DNA of 64,000 bases from Vibrio nigripulchritudo ATCC 27043 (lineage in GTDB: Bacteria; Pseudomonadota; Gammaproteobacteria; Enterobacterales; Vibrionaceae), in assembly GCF_000222685.1 (NCBI RefSeq), contig NZ_AFWJ01000311.1, positions 30,763-94,762 on the forward strand, given 5' to 3'. This document shows, one piece after another, positions 37,667 through 46,451 of this stretch (positions are counted from its first letter, which is position 1; the number at the start of each line of letters is the position of its first letter). The position numbers and the translations under genes were made by a program. The notes under the pieces were generated by a model. The model did not search any database and was not told where the DNA came from. It worked only from the letters and a program-made list of their open reading frames with translations.

Positions 37667-38551
37667 ATGCCAAAGCCTTTTGAAGTCATCGCAATTATAG
37701 GCAAACCCCGTGACAGCAAAGCCGTTCAAACACACAAAGAGTTGTATCATTGGCTCACAAAAGAAGGCTACTCAGTCCTTATTGATGACCGACTTCAGGA
37801 AATCCTAAACGACATCGACCACTCTCATTTCACCAGCTTAGTCAACATTGGTAAAAAAGCCGATCTGGCCATTGTTGTGGGTGGTGATGGAAACATGCTC
37901 GGCGCTGCTCGCGTACTGTCGAGATTCGATATTTCTGTGATTGGCGTAAACCGAGGCAACCTAGGGTTCTTAACAGACCTGGATCCGGAAGAATTTGAGA
38001 AGGCCCTTTCCAAAGTGCTGAAAGGCGAGTTTATGGAAGAAAACCGCTTCCTGCTTGAAGCCGAGGTACACCGCCATGGGCAGGTCAAAAGCCACAATGC
38101 TGCATTAAACGAAGCGGTGCTTCACCCCGGTCAGGTGGCGCATATGATCGAATTCGAAGTTTATATTGATGACCGATTTGCCTTTTCTCAGCGTTCCGAT
38201 GGTTTGATCGTATCGACGCCAACTGGCTCAACCGCTTATTCACTATCAGGCGGTGGTCCTATTTTATCACCAAGTTTGAATGCCATTTCTCTGGTTCCCA
38301 TGTTTCCGCACACCTTGTCCAGCCGCCCACTGGTGGTGGATGGCAACCGCAGAATTAAGCTATTAATTTCACCAGACAACCGAGGTACTCAAGAAATCAG
38401 CTGCGATGGTCAGATATCATTACCCGTGTCACCCGGCGATGAAATCCATATTTACCAAAGCCCGAATGTGCTTAAGCTGATTCACCCAGAAGATTACAGC
38501 TACTACCATGTTCTACGTAATAAGCTGGGCTGGGCGAGCAAGCTTTTTTAG
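37667..38551 (+). CDS. nadK: NAD kinase
   Basis: NadK phosphorylates NAD to NADP. The 294-residue enzyme (E. coli 292) has the [13 protein letters not shown] loop with the catalytic aspartate, [37 protein letters not shown] and [16 protein letters not shown]. The open frame extends 37 codons upstream, but that part covers the sigma-32 promoter of grpE, and family proteins begin at [14 protein letters not shown], so ATG 37667 is the start. It precedes recN, as in other vibrios. Confidence 0.96.
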   Translation: MPKPFEVIAIIGKPRDSKAVQTHKELYHWLTKEGYSVLIDDRLQEILNDIDHSHFTSLVNIGKKADLAIVVGGDGNMLGAARVLSRFDISVIGVNRGNLGFLTDLDPEEFEKALSKVLKGEFMEENRFLLEAEVHRHGQVKSHNAALNEAVLHPGQVAHMIEFEVYIDDRFAFSQRSDGLIVSTPTGSTAYSLSGGGPILSPSLNAISLVPMFPHTLSSRPLVVDGNRRIKLLISPDNRGTQEISCDGQISLPVSPGDEIHIYQSPNVLKLIHPEDYSYYHVLRNKLGWASKLF

Positions 38552-38654
38552 TACGAATCTGTTTGCGTTACTCGAGAAAACATAGAGTTACAGCCATGCG
38601 GTTGAGAACGCTCACAAAAATTCGGATTCGTAAAAAAATATACCTGTACAACTT

Positions 38655-38714
38655 TACTGTATAAAGAAACAGTATATACTGTTTTCTTATACAGTATTGT
38701 TCAGTTATACAGGT
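38655..38714 (+). promoter_or_regulatory. LexA (SOS) boxes in the recN promoter
   Basis: Two full boxes, TACTGTATAAAGAAACAGTA (38655-38674) and TACTGTTTTCTTATACAGTA (38677-38696), both fit the CTG-N10-CAG consensus. A third, imperfect one, TATTGTTCAGTTATACAGGT, is at 38695-38714. A TATACT -10 box (38675-38680) lies between the first two. The array sits 8 nt before the recN ATG, as in E. coli recN, so strong SOS control is expected. Confidence 0.92.
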
Positions 38715-38721
38715 AAATAAA

Positions 38722-40386
38722 ATGCTGGCTCATTTAAGTGTTAATAATTTTGCGATTGTTAAGTCTTTACAGCTAGAACTTGCCAAAGGCATGACAACGA
38801 TTACCGGCGAGACCGGTGCAGGTAAATCCATTGCTATTGATGCTCTGGGCTTATGTTTAGGCGATCGAGCAGAAGCAAGCTCGGTTCGTCAGGGCGAAGA
38901 AAAAACCGACATCAGCACCTCGTTCCTACTGGACAACAATATTCACGCAACGCGTTGGCTAGAAGATAACGACTTAATGGATGGCAGCGAATGCATCCTG
39001 AGACGAGTTATCACCAAAGAAGGCCGTTCAAGAGCCTTCATCAATGGCAGCCCAGTGCCAGCTTCTCAGCTTAAAGCACTTGGGCAGCTCCTCATCAATA
39101 TTCACGGACAACATGCACATCATCAGTTGATGAAAAGCGAGTATCAGCTTTCCATGCTGGACCAATACGCTGGGCATTTAAACCTGCTGAATAAAACCAA
39201 GAATCACTATCAGACCTGGCGTCAGGCAGACAACCACCTTAAGCAACTCAAACAAAACAGCCAGGAAAATCTGGCGCAAAAGCAGTTGCTCGAATACCAG
39301 ATCAAAGAACTTGATGAACTTACTATCGGTGAAGAAGAATTTGTCGAGCTCGAACAAGAACACAAGCGCTTGTCCAACAGCGGCGAACTGGCATCCACTT
39401 GCCAACAAGCCATTGAGTTGATTTATGAAGGTGAAGATGTCAACGCACTGGGCATTTTGCAAAGTGCCAACCAGTCTATGATTCAGCTCGCTGAACTGGA
39501 TGAAAAATTGACCGCACTGCCAGACATGATCGCGGAAGCCATCATCCAGCTTGAAGAAGCCAACAGTGAACTTCGACACTACTTAGACAGTATTGACGTC
39601 GATCCTGCACGTATGGCGTATGTTGAAGAACGTTTCTCCAAGGTGATGTCGACTGCACGTAAACACCACGTCATGCCTGAAGAGCTTTACCAACATCATC
39701 AAGATCTTCTCAAGCAAATCGAAGCTCTGGACTGCTCGGATGAAAAACTGGATGCTCTGGCACAGGAAGTAGAAGACAAGCGTGTGACATTTTTAGCGAC
39801 GGCAGAAAAACTGAATAAGTCGCGCCAACGTTATGCCAAAGAACTGAACAAGCTCATTTCTCGAAGCATGCATGAACTCAGCATGGAGAAAGCCAAATTC
39901 TGCATTGATGTCGTTCGAGATGAAAACCATGCCTCTCCGCTTGGCATCGATCAAGTGACATTCTTGGTCTCAACCAACCCAGGTCAGCCTCTACAGCCAA
40001 TAGCCAAAGTGGCATCTGGTGGTGAGCTTTCTAGAATTTCTTTGGCGATTCAAGTCATTACCGCCCAGAAAGTGGATACCCCTAGCCTGATTTTCGATGA
40101 AGTTGACGTGGGTATCAGCGGTCCAACAGCCGCAGTGGTGGGTAAAATGCTACGTAAACTAGGTGAATCGACGCAAGTCCTATGTGTTACTCACTTACCT
40201 CAAGTTGCAGGCTGTGGTCACCAGCAGTTGTTCGTGGCGAAAAACACCAAAGGTGGCAAGACAGAAACTCGAATGAATTGCCTAGATCAGGACCAACGCG
40301 TCGCGGAATTGGCCAGGTTGCTTGGGGGTAGCCAGATCACCGACAGCACATTAGCCAATGCTAAAGAACTATTGATTGCGGCTTAG
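38722..40386 (+). CDS. recN: DNA repair protein RecN
   Basis: RecN is an SMC-like ATPase acting in double-strand break repair. The 554-residue protein has Walker A GETGAGKS near residue 33, a long coiled-coil middle (about 150-370, with repeated Q, L and E), the signature [16 protein letters not shown] and Walker [13 protein letters not shown], followed by [10 protein letters not shown]. Length matches E. coli RecN (553). SOS boxes lie immediately upstream and a terminator follows. Confidence 0.97.
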   Translation: MLAHLSVNNFAIVKSLQLELAKGMTTITGETGAGKSIAIDALGLCLGDRAEASSVRQGEEKTDISTSFLLDNNIHATRWLEDNDLMDGSECILRRVITKEGRSRAFINGSPVPASQLKALGQLLINIHGQHAHHQLMKSEYQLSMLDQYAGHLNLLNKTKNHYQTWRQADNHLKQLKQNSQENLAQKQLLEYQIKELDELTIGEEEFVELEQEHKRLSNSGELASTCQQAIELIYEGEDVNALGILQSANQSMIQLAELDEKLTALPDMIAEAIIQLEEANSELRHYLDSIDVDPARMAYVEERFSKVMSTARKHHVMPEELYQHHQDLLKQIEALDCSDEKLDALAQEVEDKRVTFLATAEKLNKSRQRYAKELNKLISRSMHELSMEKAKFCIDVVRDENHASPLGIDQVTFLVSTNPGQPLQPIAKVASGGELSRISLAIQVITAQKVDTPSLIFDEVDVGISGPTAAVVGKMLRKLGESTQVLCVTHLPQVAGCGHQQLFVAKNTKGGKTETRMNCLDQDQRVAELARLLGGSQITDSTLANAKELLIAA

Positions 40387-40405
40387 TTTCAATGGTTCCC
40401 TCATA

Positions 40406-40448
40406 ATAAAAGAACGCTCCATCATCTTTGATTAAGCGTTCTTTTTAT
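40406..40448. terminator. Terminator between recN and the zinc cassette
   Basis: AAAGAACGCT pairs with AGCGTTCTTT with a loop of about 15 nt, followed by TTTAT. A residues precede it, so it may also serve the convergent permease gene. Confidence 0.75.
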
Positions 40449-40501
40449 GTGTTTCAACCAGTTAGCTACACGCTTTTATAACATTAAGATCATGAGGCTG
40501 A

Positions 40502-41281
40502 CTAATCTGCGGGTTGACGCCAAGAAACTCTTCCAATCGAAAGCTTTGAAACCAAAAGGTAGACAAAGCCCGTTGCTGCCATAGCTAACACGACACTGGG
40601 ACCAATGGGATAATCCCAAAGCAGAGATGCATGAAATCCCCCCACGCCACCAATTACACCGATTGCCAACGCGCTCAACCAAATACGACGGCTGCCACTC
40701 ATGATTACTGCCAAAGCGGGAATTATCAGACAAGCAAATTCTAAATAGACTCCAAGACTTATCACCAGAGCAGGGATGGCCAAAGCAAAAAGTACATAAA
40801 AACCACGACCAGCGAGCCAGCCTGGCCGCCAGATTTGAACGATCGCGAGAATAAATACAACACAAAAAACTGGCAAAATGTCGCTTGGGCTGCTCCACAA
40901 AAGTCGCCCATTTAAAAGCGCCGAGATCATCTCTTTACCATGTGGGTTGTGGCTCACCATAATCACAGCAGCACACGCAGCCAACACGTAAAGCAAGCCA
41001 ATTAGCGCTTCAAGATGATGTTTTACTTTGTCTTCTAGCCAGCTAAGCAAAAGAGCCGCCGGAACAGTGAGTAGCCAGGATGCCAACAGCTTTGTTGTGA
41101 AGTCAACGCCCACATGCCCCGCTGAAAGTTCAATAAATAAAACACCCAACGCCGCAATTTGGGCCATCGCTAAATCTATAAATATCACGCCGCGCTGAAG
41201 CACCTGCCGCCCAAGAATAATGTTGGCGAACAAAGCAAATAGCCCTACTAAAGCGGGAGCAACCATCCAGGAATAAGCCAC
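40502..41281 (-). CDS. Metal (zinc) ABC transporter permease, ZnuB/AztB-like
   Basis: A 259-residue inner-membrane protein with about eight hydrophobic segments and ABC-3 family motifs: LGRQVLQRGVIFIDLAMAQIAALG, the region LEALIGLLYVLAACAAVIMVSHNPHGKE and SLGVYLEFACLIIPALAVIMS. It starts with GTG at 41281, with AAGGA 7 nt upstream, only 2 nt after the binding-protein stop, so the two are translated together. The adjacent His-rich genes and Zur-like operator indicate zinc. No ATPase gene is in the cassette. It stands between recN and bamE, where many vibrios have no insert. Confidence 0.82.
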   Translation of the reverse strand: MAYSWMVAPALVGLFALFANIILGRQVLQRGVIFIDLAMAQIAALGVLFIELSAGHVGVDFTTKLLASWLLTVPAALLLSWLEDKVKHHLEALIGLLYVLAACAAVIMVSHNPHGKEMISALLNGRLLWSSPSDILPVFCVVFILAIVQIWRPGWLAGRGFYVLFALAIPALVISLGVYLEFACLIIPALAVIMSGSRRIWLSALAIGVIGGVGGFHASLLWDYPIGPSVVLAMAATGFVYLLVSKLSIGRVSWRQPAD

Positions 41282-41283
41282 TG

Positions 41284-42180
41284 CTACTTCCTTTGCAAAC
41301 TGAGTAGTTGAACAATGCTGTCATCAACAAGTGTGGCTAACGTATCTGTATTGGCACGCCCGCCTACACTCTGTGCCAGCTCTGCCACTGGCAGACCAGT
41401 ACGCTGAGACAGCCAGTCTGAGGCATCGGTAGGTTGGTGACTGGAATATACAATGCCCGCAGCGTCATCTGAACTGATGGAGCTGAGGGAATTCAAATGT
41501 GCGACTGTCGGTGGCAGCCCCGGTTTTGGCTCTAAATCTGCGATTTGCTTAATACCAAGCCATGCAAATAGATAGCGATGGGTTTCGTGGTAACCTACTA
41601 GCTGCAAGCCCTTTAATGCTTGCCCCTGCTCCTGCCATCGTGACATGCGCTTACGCCAGTTTGCACGAAACTTTACTCCTTCTCCTTTGTACAACGCCCA
41701 GTTTTCAGGATCGATTTTCGCAAGCCTTTCTACTAAGGCTTTGGATACATTGGGAATATCCGCTACCGCGAACTGAACGTGAGGGTTACCGTGGCTGTGA
41801 ACATCCCCCATTGAACGGTCGACGTGATCGCGAGTGTCGAGCATTTTGACGTAATCGGTTACCCAAAAGAGCCCGTCTTTGCCATTCTGTACATTTCTGT
41901 TTCGACTCTGGCGTTGCAATTCTGGCAGCCAACCGATTTCCAATTCAGCTCCTGAACACACCACTAAATCCGCTTTACGCATTTTAGAAATCAGTGATGG
42001 TCTTGGCTGAATGTAGTGCGGGTCCTGCATTGCCGTTGTCGCCGAGAAGACTTCTGCATTTGGCGCGTGTTGTTTGACCAAGGATGCCCAATCAGGTTGG
42101 CAGGTAAACACGTTCAGGCTTGCGTTTACAGAAAGAGAGGTAACCAGTAAACCACTTGTCAGAAAAAATTTAGAAAGCAT
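41284..42180 (-). CDS. Zinc ABC transporter substrate-binding protein, ZnuA-like
   Basis: A 298-residue secreted protein: signal peptide MLSKFFLTSGLLVTSLSVNA, then a cluster A-I metal-receptor fold. Likely ligands are His in QDPHYIQPRPS, the short His-rich loop DVHSHGNPHVQF, His in GYHETHRYLF and an acid in the last helix region. It lacks the long His/Asp loop of E. coli ZnuA. ATG 42180 replaces the longest frame because it begins the signal peptide; it overlaps the outer-membrane gene by 11 bases. It would deliver zinc from the periplasm to the permease. Confidence 0.82.
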   Translation of the reverse strand: MLSKFFLTSGLLVTSLSVNASLNVFTCQPDWASLVKQHAPNAEVFSATTAMQDPHYIQPRPSLISKMRKADLVVCSGAELEIGWLPELQRQSRNRNVQNGKDGLFWVTDYVKMLDTRDHVDRSMGDVHSHGNPHVQFAVADIPNVSKALVERLAKIDPENWALYKGEGVKFRANWRKRMSRWQEQGQALKGLQLVGYHETHRYLFAWLGIKQIADLEPKPGLPPTVAHLNSLSSISSDDAAGIVYSSHQPTDASDWLSQRTGLPVAELAQSVGGRANTDTLATLVDDSIVQLLSLQRK

Positions 42181-43360
42181 GAGCAGGGTGCGCTCCGAAA
42201 GACATAATGTATTGAATGGTGAAGATGTTCTGAGATTTACTTGTGAATTGCTCACGGGTTACCTGAGCGCGCACTCGCCCGAAGTGAGAACCATGCCAGT
42301 CCAACGCTATATCCGTTTCCTGAATATCAGATTTCGTTAATTCTCCATGGTGATGATCCACGTGCCAGTGCACTTCCCCCGTTACTGCATCCACCTCCCC
42401 ATAACGTCCACTGATAGTCCAGTTTGGCGAAAACTGATAAGCCAGCTCCGCATACCACCCGTGTGCCTTATCATTTGCATTTGGAATAGATTCCATTCGT
42501 TCATCGTATCGGTCGTTAATAAACCAGGCTTCAGCCGTCGCTCGGAGGTTTTCCTGCTTGTAGTTACCATTCGGCGCCCACTTCCAGGTCATATCAATAC
42601 CGTGTAACCATTTTCCTGTGACGATTGGGCCGTGTGAATGACCGTGGTCACCATGGCTGTGAGAGGAATGATCATGAGAAGAATGATGATGTGAAGAACC
42701 TGAGGTTTCCTCAGCAGCGAATCCGAGACCGTTCGCATTGTATAGGGTGCTCAGACCGACTCGCCAACTGTTCGAGTCATTCACATCGTCACCAATTTGA
42801 AGATTTGCGGTGTAAACTCCAACTGTCGCGGGATCGGTGTACCCTACATCCCACTCTTTCCCTCCGAACACTTCGAAACTTGCCGCAACAAACGTTTCTG
42901 TTGGTGCTAACCATGATAGCTGAATGCCATCATCAAAGTAGTGACTGCCAAATACTGCGCGATAAACGGCGGGTCTGTCACTAAAGGCATCTTCGTGTAA
43001 GTGCTTGCTGTTTAAATAACCCACATTTGACAGCATTCTGCCAGCTTTAACCTTTATACCTGCTGGAAGACTTAGGGTTTCTACAAAAGCCTCTTCTACT
43101 TCAAATTCAGTTTTTCCGCCGTGAGATGCCACCACAGCAATCAACTGACCGCGAAAGTTCTGGTCTATATTGCTGCTGAGTAAGATTTCGGAATGCCCAA
43201 GACCAAAGCCTTTGTCTCGCATTCCCCATTGGCGAGCTTCACTTTGATATGCCCCATCCAAAACGACACCAAGATCAACGTCAGGTGCACTGATTGCTAA
43301 TGGAGAAATCAAGCCAAGAATTGAAGCCGTGCAAAACGCATTTAAAGAGAACTTTTTCAC
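42170..43360 (-). CDS. His-rich porin-like outer-membrane protein of the zinc cassette
   Basis: A 396-residue protein with signal peptide (cut after PLAISA, residue 25) and alternating beta strands to a C-terminal aromatic residue (YIMSFGAHPAHAF), typical of an outer-membrane barrel. Between residues 224 and 244 lies a His-rich loop (SHHHSSHDHSSHSHGDHGHSHG with 11 His), and HVDHHHGE follows near 335. There is no TonB box or plug domain, so it resembles a porin more than ZnuD. It is first of the three minus-strand genes. Capture or passage of zinc across the outer membrane is the natural inference. Confidence 0.72.
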   Translation of the reverse strand: MKKFSLNAFCTASILGLISPLAISAPDVDLGVVLDGAYQSEARQWGMRDKGFGLGHSEILLSSNIDQNFRGQLIAVVASHGGKTEFEVEEAFVETLSLPAGIKVKAGRMLSNVGYLNSKHLHEDAFSDRPAVYRAVFGSHYFDDGIQLSWLAPTETFVAASFEVFGGKEWDVGYTDPATVGVYTANLQIGDDVNDSNSWRVGLSTLYNANGLGFAAEETSGSSHHHSSHDHSSHSHGDHGHSHGPIVTGKWLHGIDMTWKWAPNGNYKQENLRATAEAWFINDRYDERMESIPNANDKAHGWYAELAYQFSPNWTISGRYGEVDAVTGEVHWHVDHHHGELTKSDIQETDIALDWHGSHFGRVRAQVTREQFTSKSQNIFTIQYIMSFGAHPAHAF

Positions 43361-43420
43361 CTATACCTCTGAAATGTAAATAATTATTAATTGCGAAATT
43401 AGTTGAATATCGCAAATGCT

Positions 43421-43432
43421 ATGTTATAACAT
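43421..43432. promoter_or_regulatory. Zur-like operator between the divergent zinc genes
   Basis: The perfect palindrome ATGTTATAACAT carries the TGTTATAACA core seen in proteobacterial Zur boxes and lies in the 142-bp divergent region, 60 nt from the barrel gene and 70 nt from the AztD-like gene. A partial Fur-like sequence (AATGAGAATTATT on the minus strand, near 43455-43470) lies close by. Confidence 0.65.
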
Positions 43433-43502
43433 CCCGCAAAGTCAATCAGACATTGAATAATTCTCATTCAACATATTCATGAACATTCGAAAAGGAAGTC
43501 AC

Positions 43503-44840
43503 ATGCACTTTGCTTCTAATCTATTTGGGAAAAAAACACTTCTCGCCTTATCTGTTGCCGCTTTTGCCAGCGGCTGTTCAGACGGCGAAAACAAAACCGA
43601 TACGGCGGCACAAGACAATAAGCAAGATAATCACCAGAGCACTGAGAGCTTTAGCCGAGTTGCGGTGAGTGAATTCAATAGCAACAGCGTTTATGTATTA
43701 AATGCGAACAATTTTGGGGTCGTCGACCAGTTCGCGATGACCCACTCACCGTCGGCATTAAAAACCAGCCCTGATGGTCGATACGCCTTAGCCTTTCAGC
43801 GCAGACAAAACATAGTAGAAGTGATAGACAGTGGTATTTCTGCCGAAGCACACGGTGACCATTTCCATTTACATTCAGAGAAGCCTTCACTGATAAACGG
43901 AAAATATGAGAGCACAGCACCAACCCATTATGATCTTGCAGGTAGCCAGGCGGCTCTGTTCTTTGATGGTGATTCAAAGACTGGGGTCAATGCGGAGTTA
44001 AAAATTCTGGATGACGCCTCTATAGCGACTATGAGTCAAGTTGCGAGCTACTCATTCACTTACGCGATGCACAGCACTGCGCAAATTTTTGGGGAGCATG
44101 TGTTTACAGGTATTAAAGAAAACCCTGCAGCGGAAGGTTTATTACCCGACAAAGTGGCCGTACTAGAGCTGCATGGCGATCATTTCCACGCACCCACTGT
44201 TGCTAATGTCACATGCCCTTCTTTACACGGCAGTGCACAATCTATAACTCAGGTAGCGTTTGCATGTAACGACGGTGTTATTATTATCGACAAACCCAGC
44301 ACGAACCCTGAATACACAAAAATTGCCAACCCAGGCTCATTGGCACCAACCATCCCTATTCCAGGCGAAGATCCGGTAGCAAATAGATTAGGAAAAGTAA
44401 TGGGGTTCAAAGCATCTGATAAACTGCTGTTTATCGCAAAGAACCAGCAAGCATTTCAGCTCAAACAAGGAATATTGGAAGAAGTACAGTGGAAGGAAGC
44501 CGACACTGAACGATACCTTGCCTATAGTGGTATCGACTCTGCATTCTTAGTTCTCTCTTCTACTGGTAAGCTCAAAGTCTTTGACCCAGCCACTAATTTT
44601 TCTCAAGTAGCAAGTGTCAAAATCTGGGATACAGTTCCGGTTTTGGATGATCCTAAAAATCAGAAATTCAGCATTGTCCATGACAAACGAAACAATCATG
44701 TATTTGTTACTGATCCAAAGAACAAAAAGGTGTTTGAAGTAGAGCTTGGTCAGCAGCCAACTGTCAAAACGCACGAATTAAGCTTCATTCCTCACCTAAT
44801 TACTTGGGTAGGAACAACCGAGCAAGAACATCATCATTAA
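43503..44840 (+). CDS. AztD-like periplasmic zinc metallochaperone (lipoprotein)
   Basis: A 445-residue protein with a lipoprotein-type signal (lipobox ASGC, Cys 25), then repeated beta-propeller blades (SRVAVSEFNSNSVYVLNANN, SPDGRYALAFQR). Two zinc-binding motifs stand out, HGDHFHLH (117-124) and HGDHFHAP (224-231), and the C-terminus is EQEHHH. This architecture matches AztD, the chaperone that passes zinc to the binding protein AztC in Paracoccus. ATG 43503 is used, not 43479, because AAGGAAG sits just before it. It is divergent from the other three cassette genes and shares the Zur-like operator. Confidence 0.78.
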   Translation: MHFASNLFGKKTLLALSVAAFASGCSDGENKTDTAAQDNKQDNHQSTESFSRVAVSEFNSNSVYVLNANNFGVVDQFAMTHSPSALKTSPDGRYALAFQRRQNIVEVIDSGISAEAHGDHFHLHSEKPSLINGKYESTAPTHYDLAGSQAALFFDGDSKTGVNAELKILDDASIATMSQVASYSFTYAMHSTAQIFGEHVFTGIKENPAAEGLLPDKVAVLELHGDHFHAPTVANVTCPSLHGSAQSITQVAFACNDGVIIIDKPSTNPEYTKIANPGSLAPTIPIPGEDPVANRLGKVMGFKASDKLLFIAKNQQAFQLKQGILEEVQWKEADTERYLAYSGIDSAFLVLSSTGKLKVFDPATNFSQVASVKIWDTVPVLDDPKNQKFSIVHDKRNNHVFVTDPKNKKVFEVELGQQPTVKTHELSFIPHLITWVGTTEQEHHH

Positions 44841-44866
44841 TACCGCCACAATGTTAATCAAATCAC

Positions 44867-44902
44867 AGCGCAGTTAACCACTGCGCTAATTGTCTTTTTT
44901 AC
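44867..44902 (+). terminator. Terminator after the AztD-like gene
   Basis: Stem AGCGCAGT/ACTGCGCT with a 5-nt loop, followed by AATTGTCTTTTTT. It lies 27 nt after the stop. Confidence 0.8.
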
Positions 44903-45067
44903 GATGCAACTTATCGCTATAACTATGGTCATACACTCGTTATGGGCATTTCGATTCCCTCGACGTTGAGTTTGCCAAAGGATGGCAAGATAATTTTTAC
45001 TTCTTGGGCAAAGGTGATTATCATTTTGCCCGAGAACTTAAACTAAGTAATAAAGAACACAATAACT

Positions 45068-45427
45068 ATGCAATTTAAGAAGTGGATCATTGCCGTACCA
45101 TTAGCGCTTACCATGTTAACGGGTTGCTCGGTTGCAGAAAAACTGGTTTACCGAATCGATATCAACCAAGGGAATTACATTGAACAAAACGCTGTGGATC
45201 AGCTTAAGTTCGGCATGTCTAAAGAACAGGTTCGCTTCGTGTTGGGTTCTCCAATGCTGGTAGAAAACGGATACCCAAATACGTGGTACTACATCTATCA
45301 TCACACCAAAGGGCATGACGACTCGATTCAGAAAAACCTCTTCGTTCGTTTCGACAACAACGAAAGGCTGGTTAAAGTTGAAGGCGACTTCCCAACCGGT
45401 GCTAATTTCTTCGAAGGCGTTTACTAA
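45068..45427 (+). CDS. bamE: Outer membrane assembly lipoprotein BamE (SmpA)
   Basis: BamE is a small lipoprotein of the BAM complex that folds outer-membrane proteins. The 119-residue product has lipobox LTGC (Cys 20), then the family core [36 protein letters not shown] and [13 protein letters not shown]. It is well conserved in length. The recN to bamE order is usual in vibrios, here interrupted by the zinc cassette. A small hairpin (45005-45032) lies in its upstream region. Confidence 0.95.
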   Translation: MQFKKWIIAVPLALTMLTGCSVAEKLVYRIDINQGNYIEQNAVDQLKFGMSKEQVRFVLGSPMLVENGYPNTWYYIYHHTKGHDDSIQKNLFVRFDNNERLVKVEGDFPTGANFFEGVY

Positions 45428-45447
45428 TCCAATCGCCACACCAGATC

Positions 45448-45480
45448 AAAAAAGGCTCGTCATATGACGAGCCTTTTTAC
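45448..45480. terminator. Bidirectional terminator between bamE and rnfH
   Basis: AAAAAGGCTCGTC pairs with GACGAGCCTTTTT around a short ATAT loop. It serves the convergent bamE and ratA-rnfH transcripts. Confidence 0.9.
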
Positions 45481-45526
45481 TTTGAATTCATTGAGCCGTT
45501 AACTCAACTGCTTGGTAACGCTAAAT

Positions 45527-45850
45527 CTACGATTTTTCCTTTGCCTGTTCGGCTTCTTGCTTGGCTTGCTCAGCGCGTTTTCTACGAATTTCTTTCGGAT
45601 CAGCAAGAAGTGGGCGATAAATTTCAATTCTGTCTTTGTCCATCACCGTCGAATCCAGCTTCACATTGCGGCTGAACACACCGACTTTGTTCTTAGCCAG
45701 ATCAATCTCGGGGTAGATATCCATCACTCCAGATTGCTCGATGATTTCCTTCACCGTCATTTCCGCTTCCACCGCTAAGGTTATCACCCGCTGTTCTAAC
45801 GGTAATGCGTACACCACTTCTACGTGGATCATGTTCGGTTCACTACTCAT
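45527..45850 (-). CDS. rnfH: RnfH family ubiquitin-like protein
   Basis: A 107-residue protein with a ubiquitin/MoaD-like fold: IHVEVVYALPLEQRVITLAVEAEMTVKEIIEQSG, then LAKNKVGVFSRNVKLDSTVMDKDRIEIYRPL. The C-terminal 25 residues are a charged helix (IRRKRAEQAKQEAEQAKE). The function is not settled. Its ATG overlaps the ratA TAA by one base; ratA-rnfH is a conserved pair next to smpB in many gammaproteobacteria. Confidence 0.92.
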   Translation of the reverse strand: MSSEPNMIHVEVVYALPLEQRVITLAVEAEMTVKEIIEQSGVMDIYPEIDLAKNKVGVFSRNVKLDSTVMDKDRIEIYRPLLADPKEIRRKRAEQAKQEAEQAKEKS

Positions 45851-46281
45851 TACACGTACACCTGTTTCGCACGTTGGGTAAAGGCATTCACCATATTATT
45901 GGTCAATTCGTTAAACACTTTGCCAAACGCCATTTCAACGAGCTTACTGGTGAACTCAAACTCTAGCTTCAATTCGACCTTACATGCCGTCTCATCCAAC
46001 GGCGTAAATTCCCAACCGCCATGGAGATGCTTAAAAGGACCATCCACCAGTTGCATCAAGATCTTTCGACCCGTTTCCAGTTGATTAGACGTTGTAAATG
46101 TCTTGCTAATCCCAGCTTTAGACACATCAACCGATGCCACCATAGCGGTTTCCGAGTTTTCTATAATTCTTGAGCCAGAACAACCAGGAAGGAAATTGGG
46201 GTAGCTGGCAACATCATTCACTAGGTTAAACATCTGTTCAGCGCTAAACGGCACTAACGCGCTGCGGGTCACTTGCGGCAT
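45850..46281 (-). CDS. ratA: RatA family START-domain protein
   Basis: A 143-residue START/coenzyme-Q-binding domain protein (SALVPFSAEQMFNLVNDVASYPNFLPGCSGSRI, DGPFKHLHGGWEFTPLDE, MAFGKVFNELTNNMVNAFTQRA). E. coli RatA was reported to bind the 50S subunit and block 70S assembly, while homologues related to Coq10 assist ubiquinone use, so its role here is open. Start ATG 46281 gives the family N-terminus MPQVTRSA; the longest frame has 12 more codons. It forms a coupled pair with rnfH. Confidence 0.92.
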   Translation of the reverse strand: MPQVTRSALVPFSAEQMFNLVNDVASYPNFLPGCSGSRIIENSETAMVASVDVSKAGISKTFTTSNQLETGRKILMQLVDGPFKHLHGGWEFTPLDETACKVELKLEFEFTSKLVEMAFGKVFNELTNNMVNAFTQRAKQVYV

Positions 46282-46451
46282 ATTTTCCCACTTAAACAAA
46301 ACATTGGGGTTGTACAAAATAACTTAGGGTTTTCAGTTATATGACAATATCGTGACTGATTCAATCGTCCTATAATATCGAGCTGACTCTGGCTATGTTA
46401 CCAACACCAGCTCTTTCAACCTCACCTTATGGTACTTCACGCAACCTCCCT

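Noticed and set aside
45039-45067. Sigma-E promoter for bamE from GAACTT
   Set aside because: There is no room for a spacer and a TCTAA-type -10 element before the ATG at 45068.
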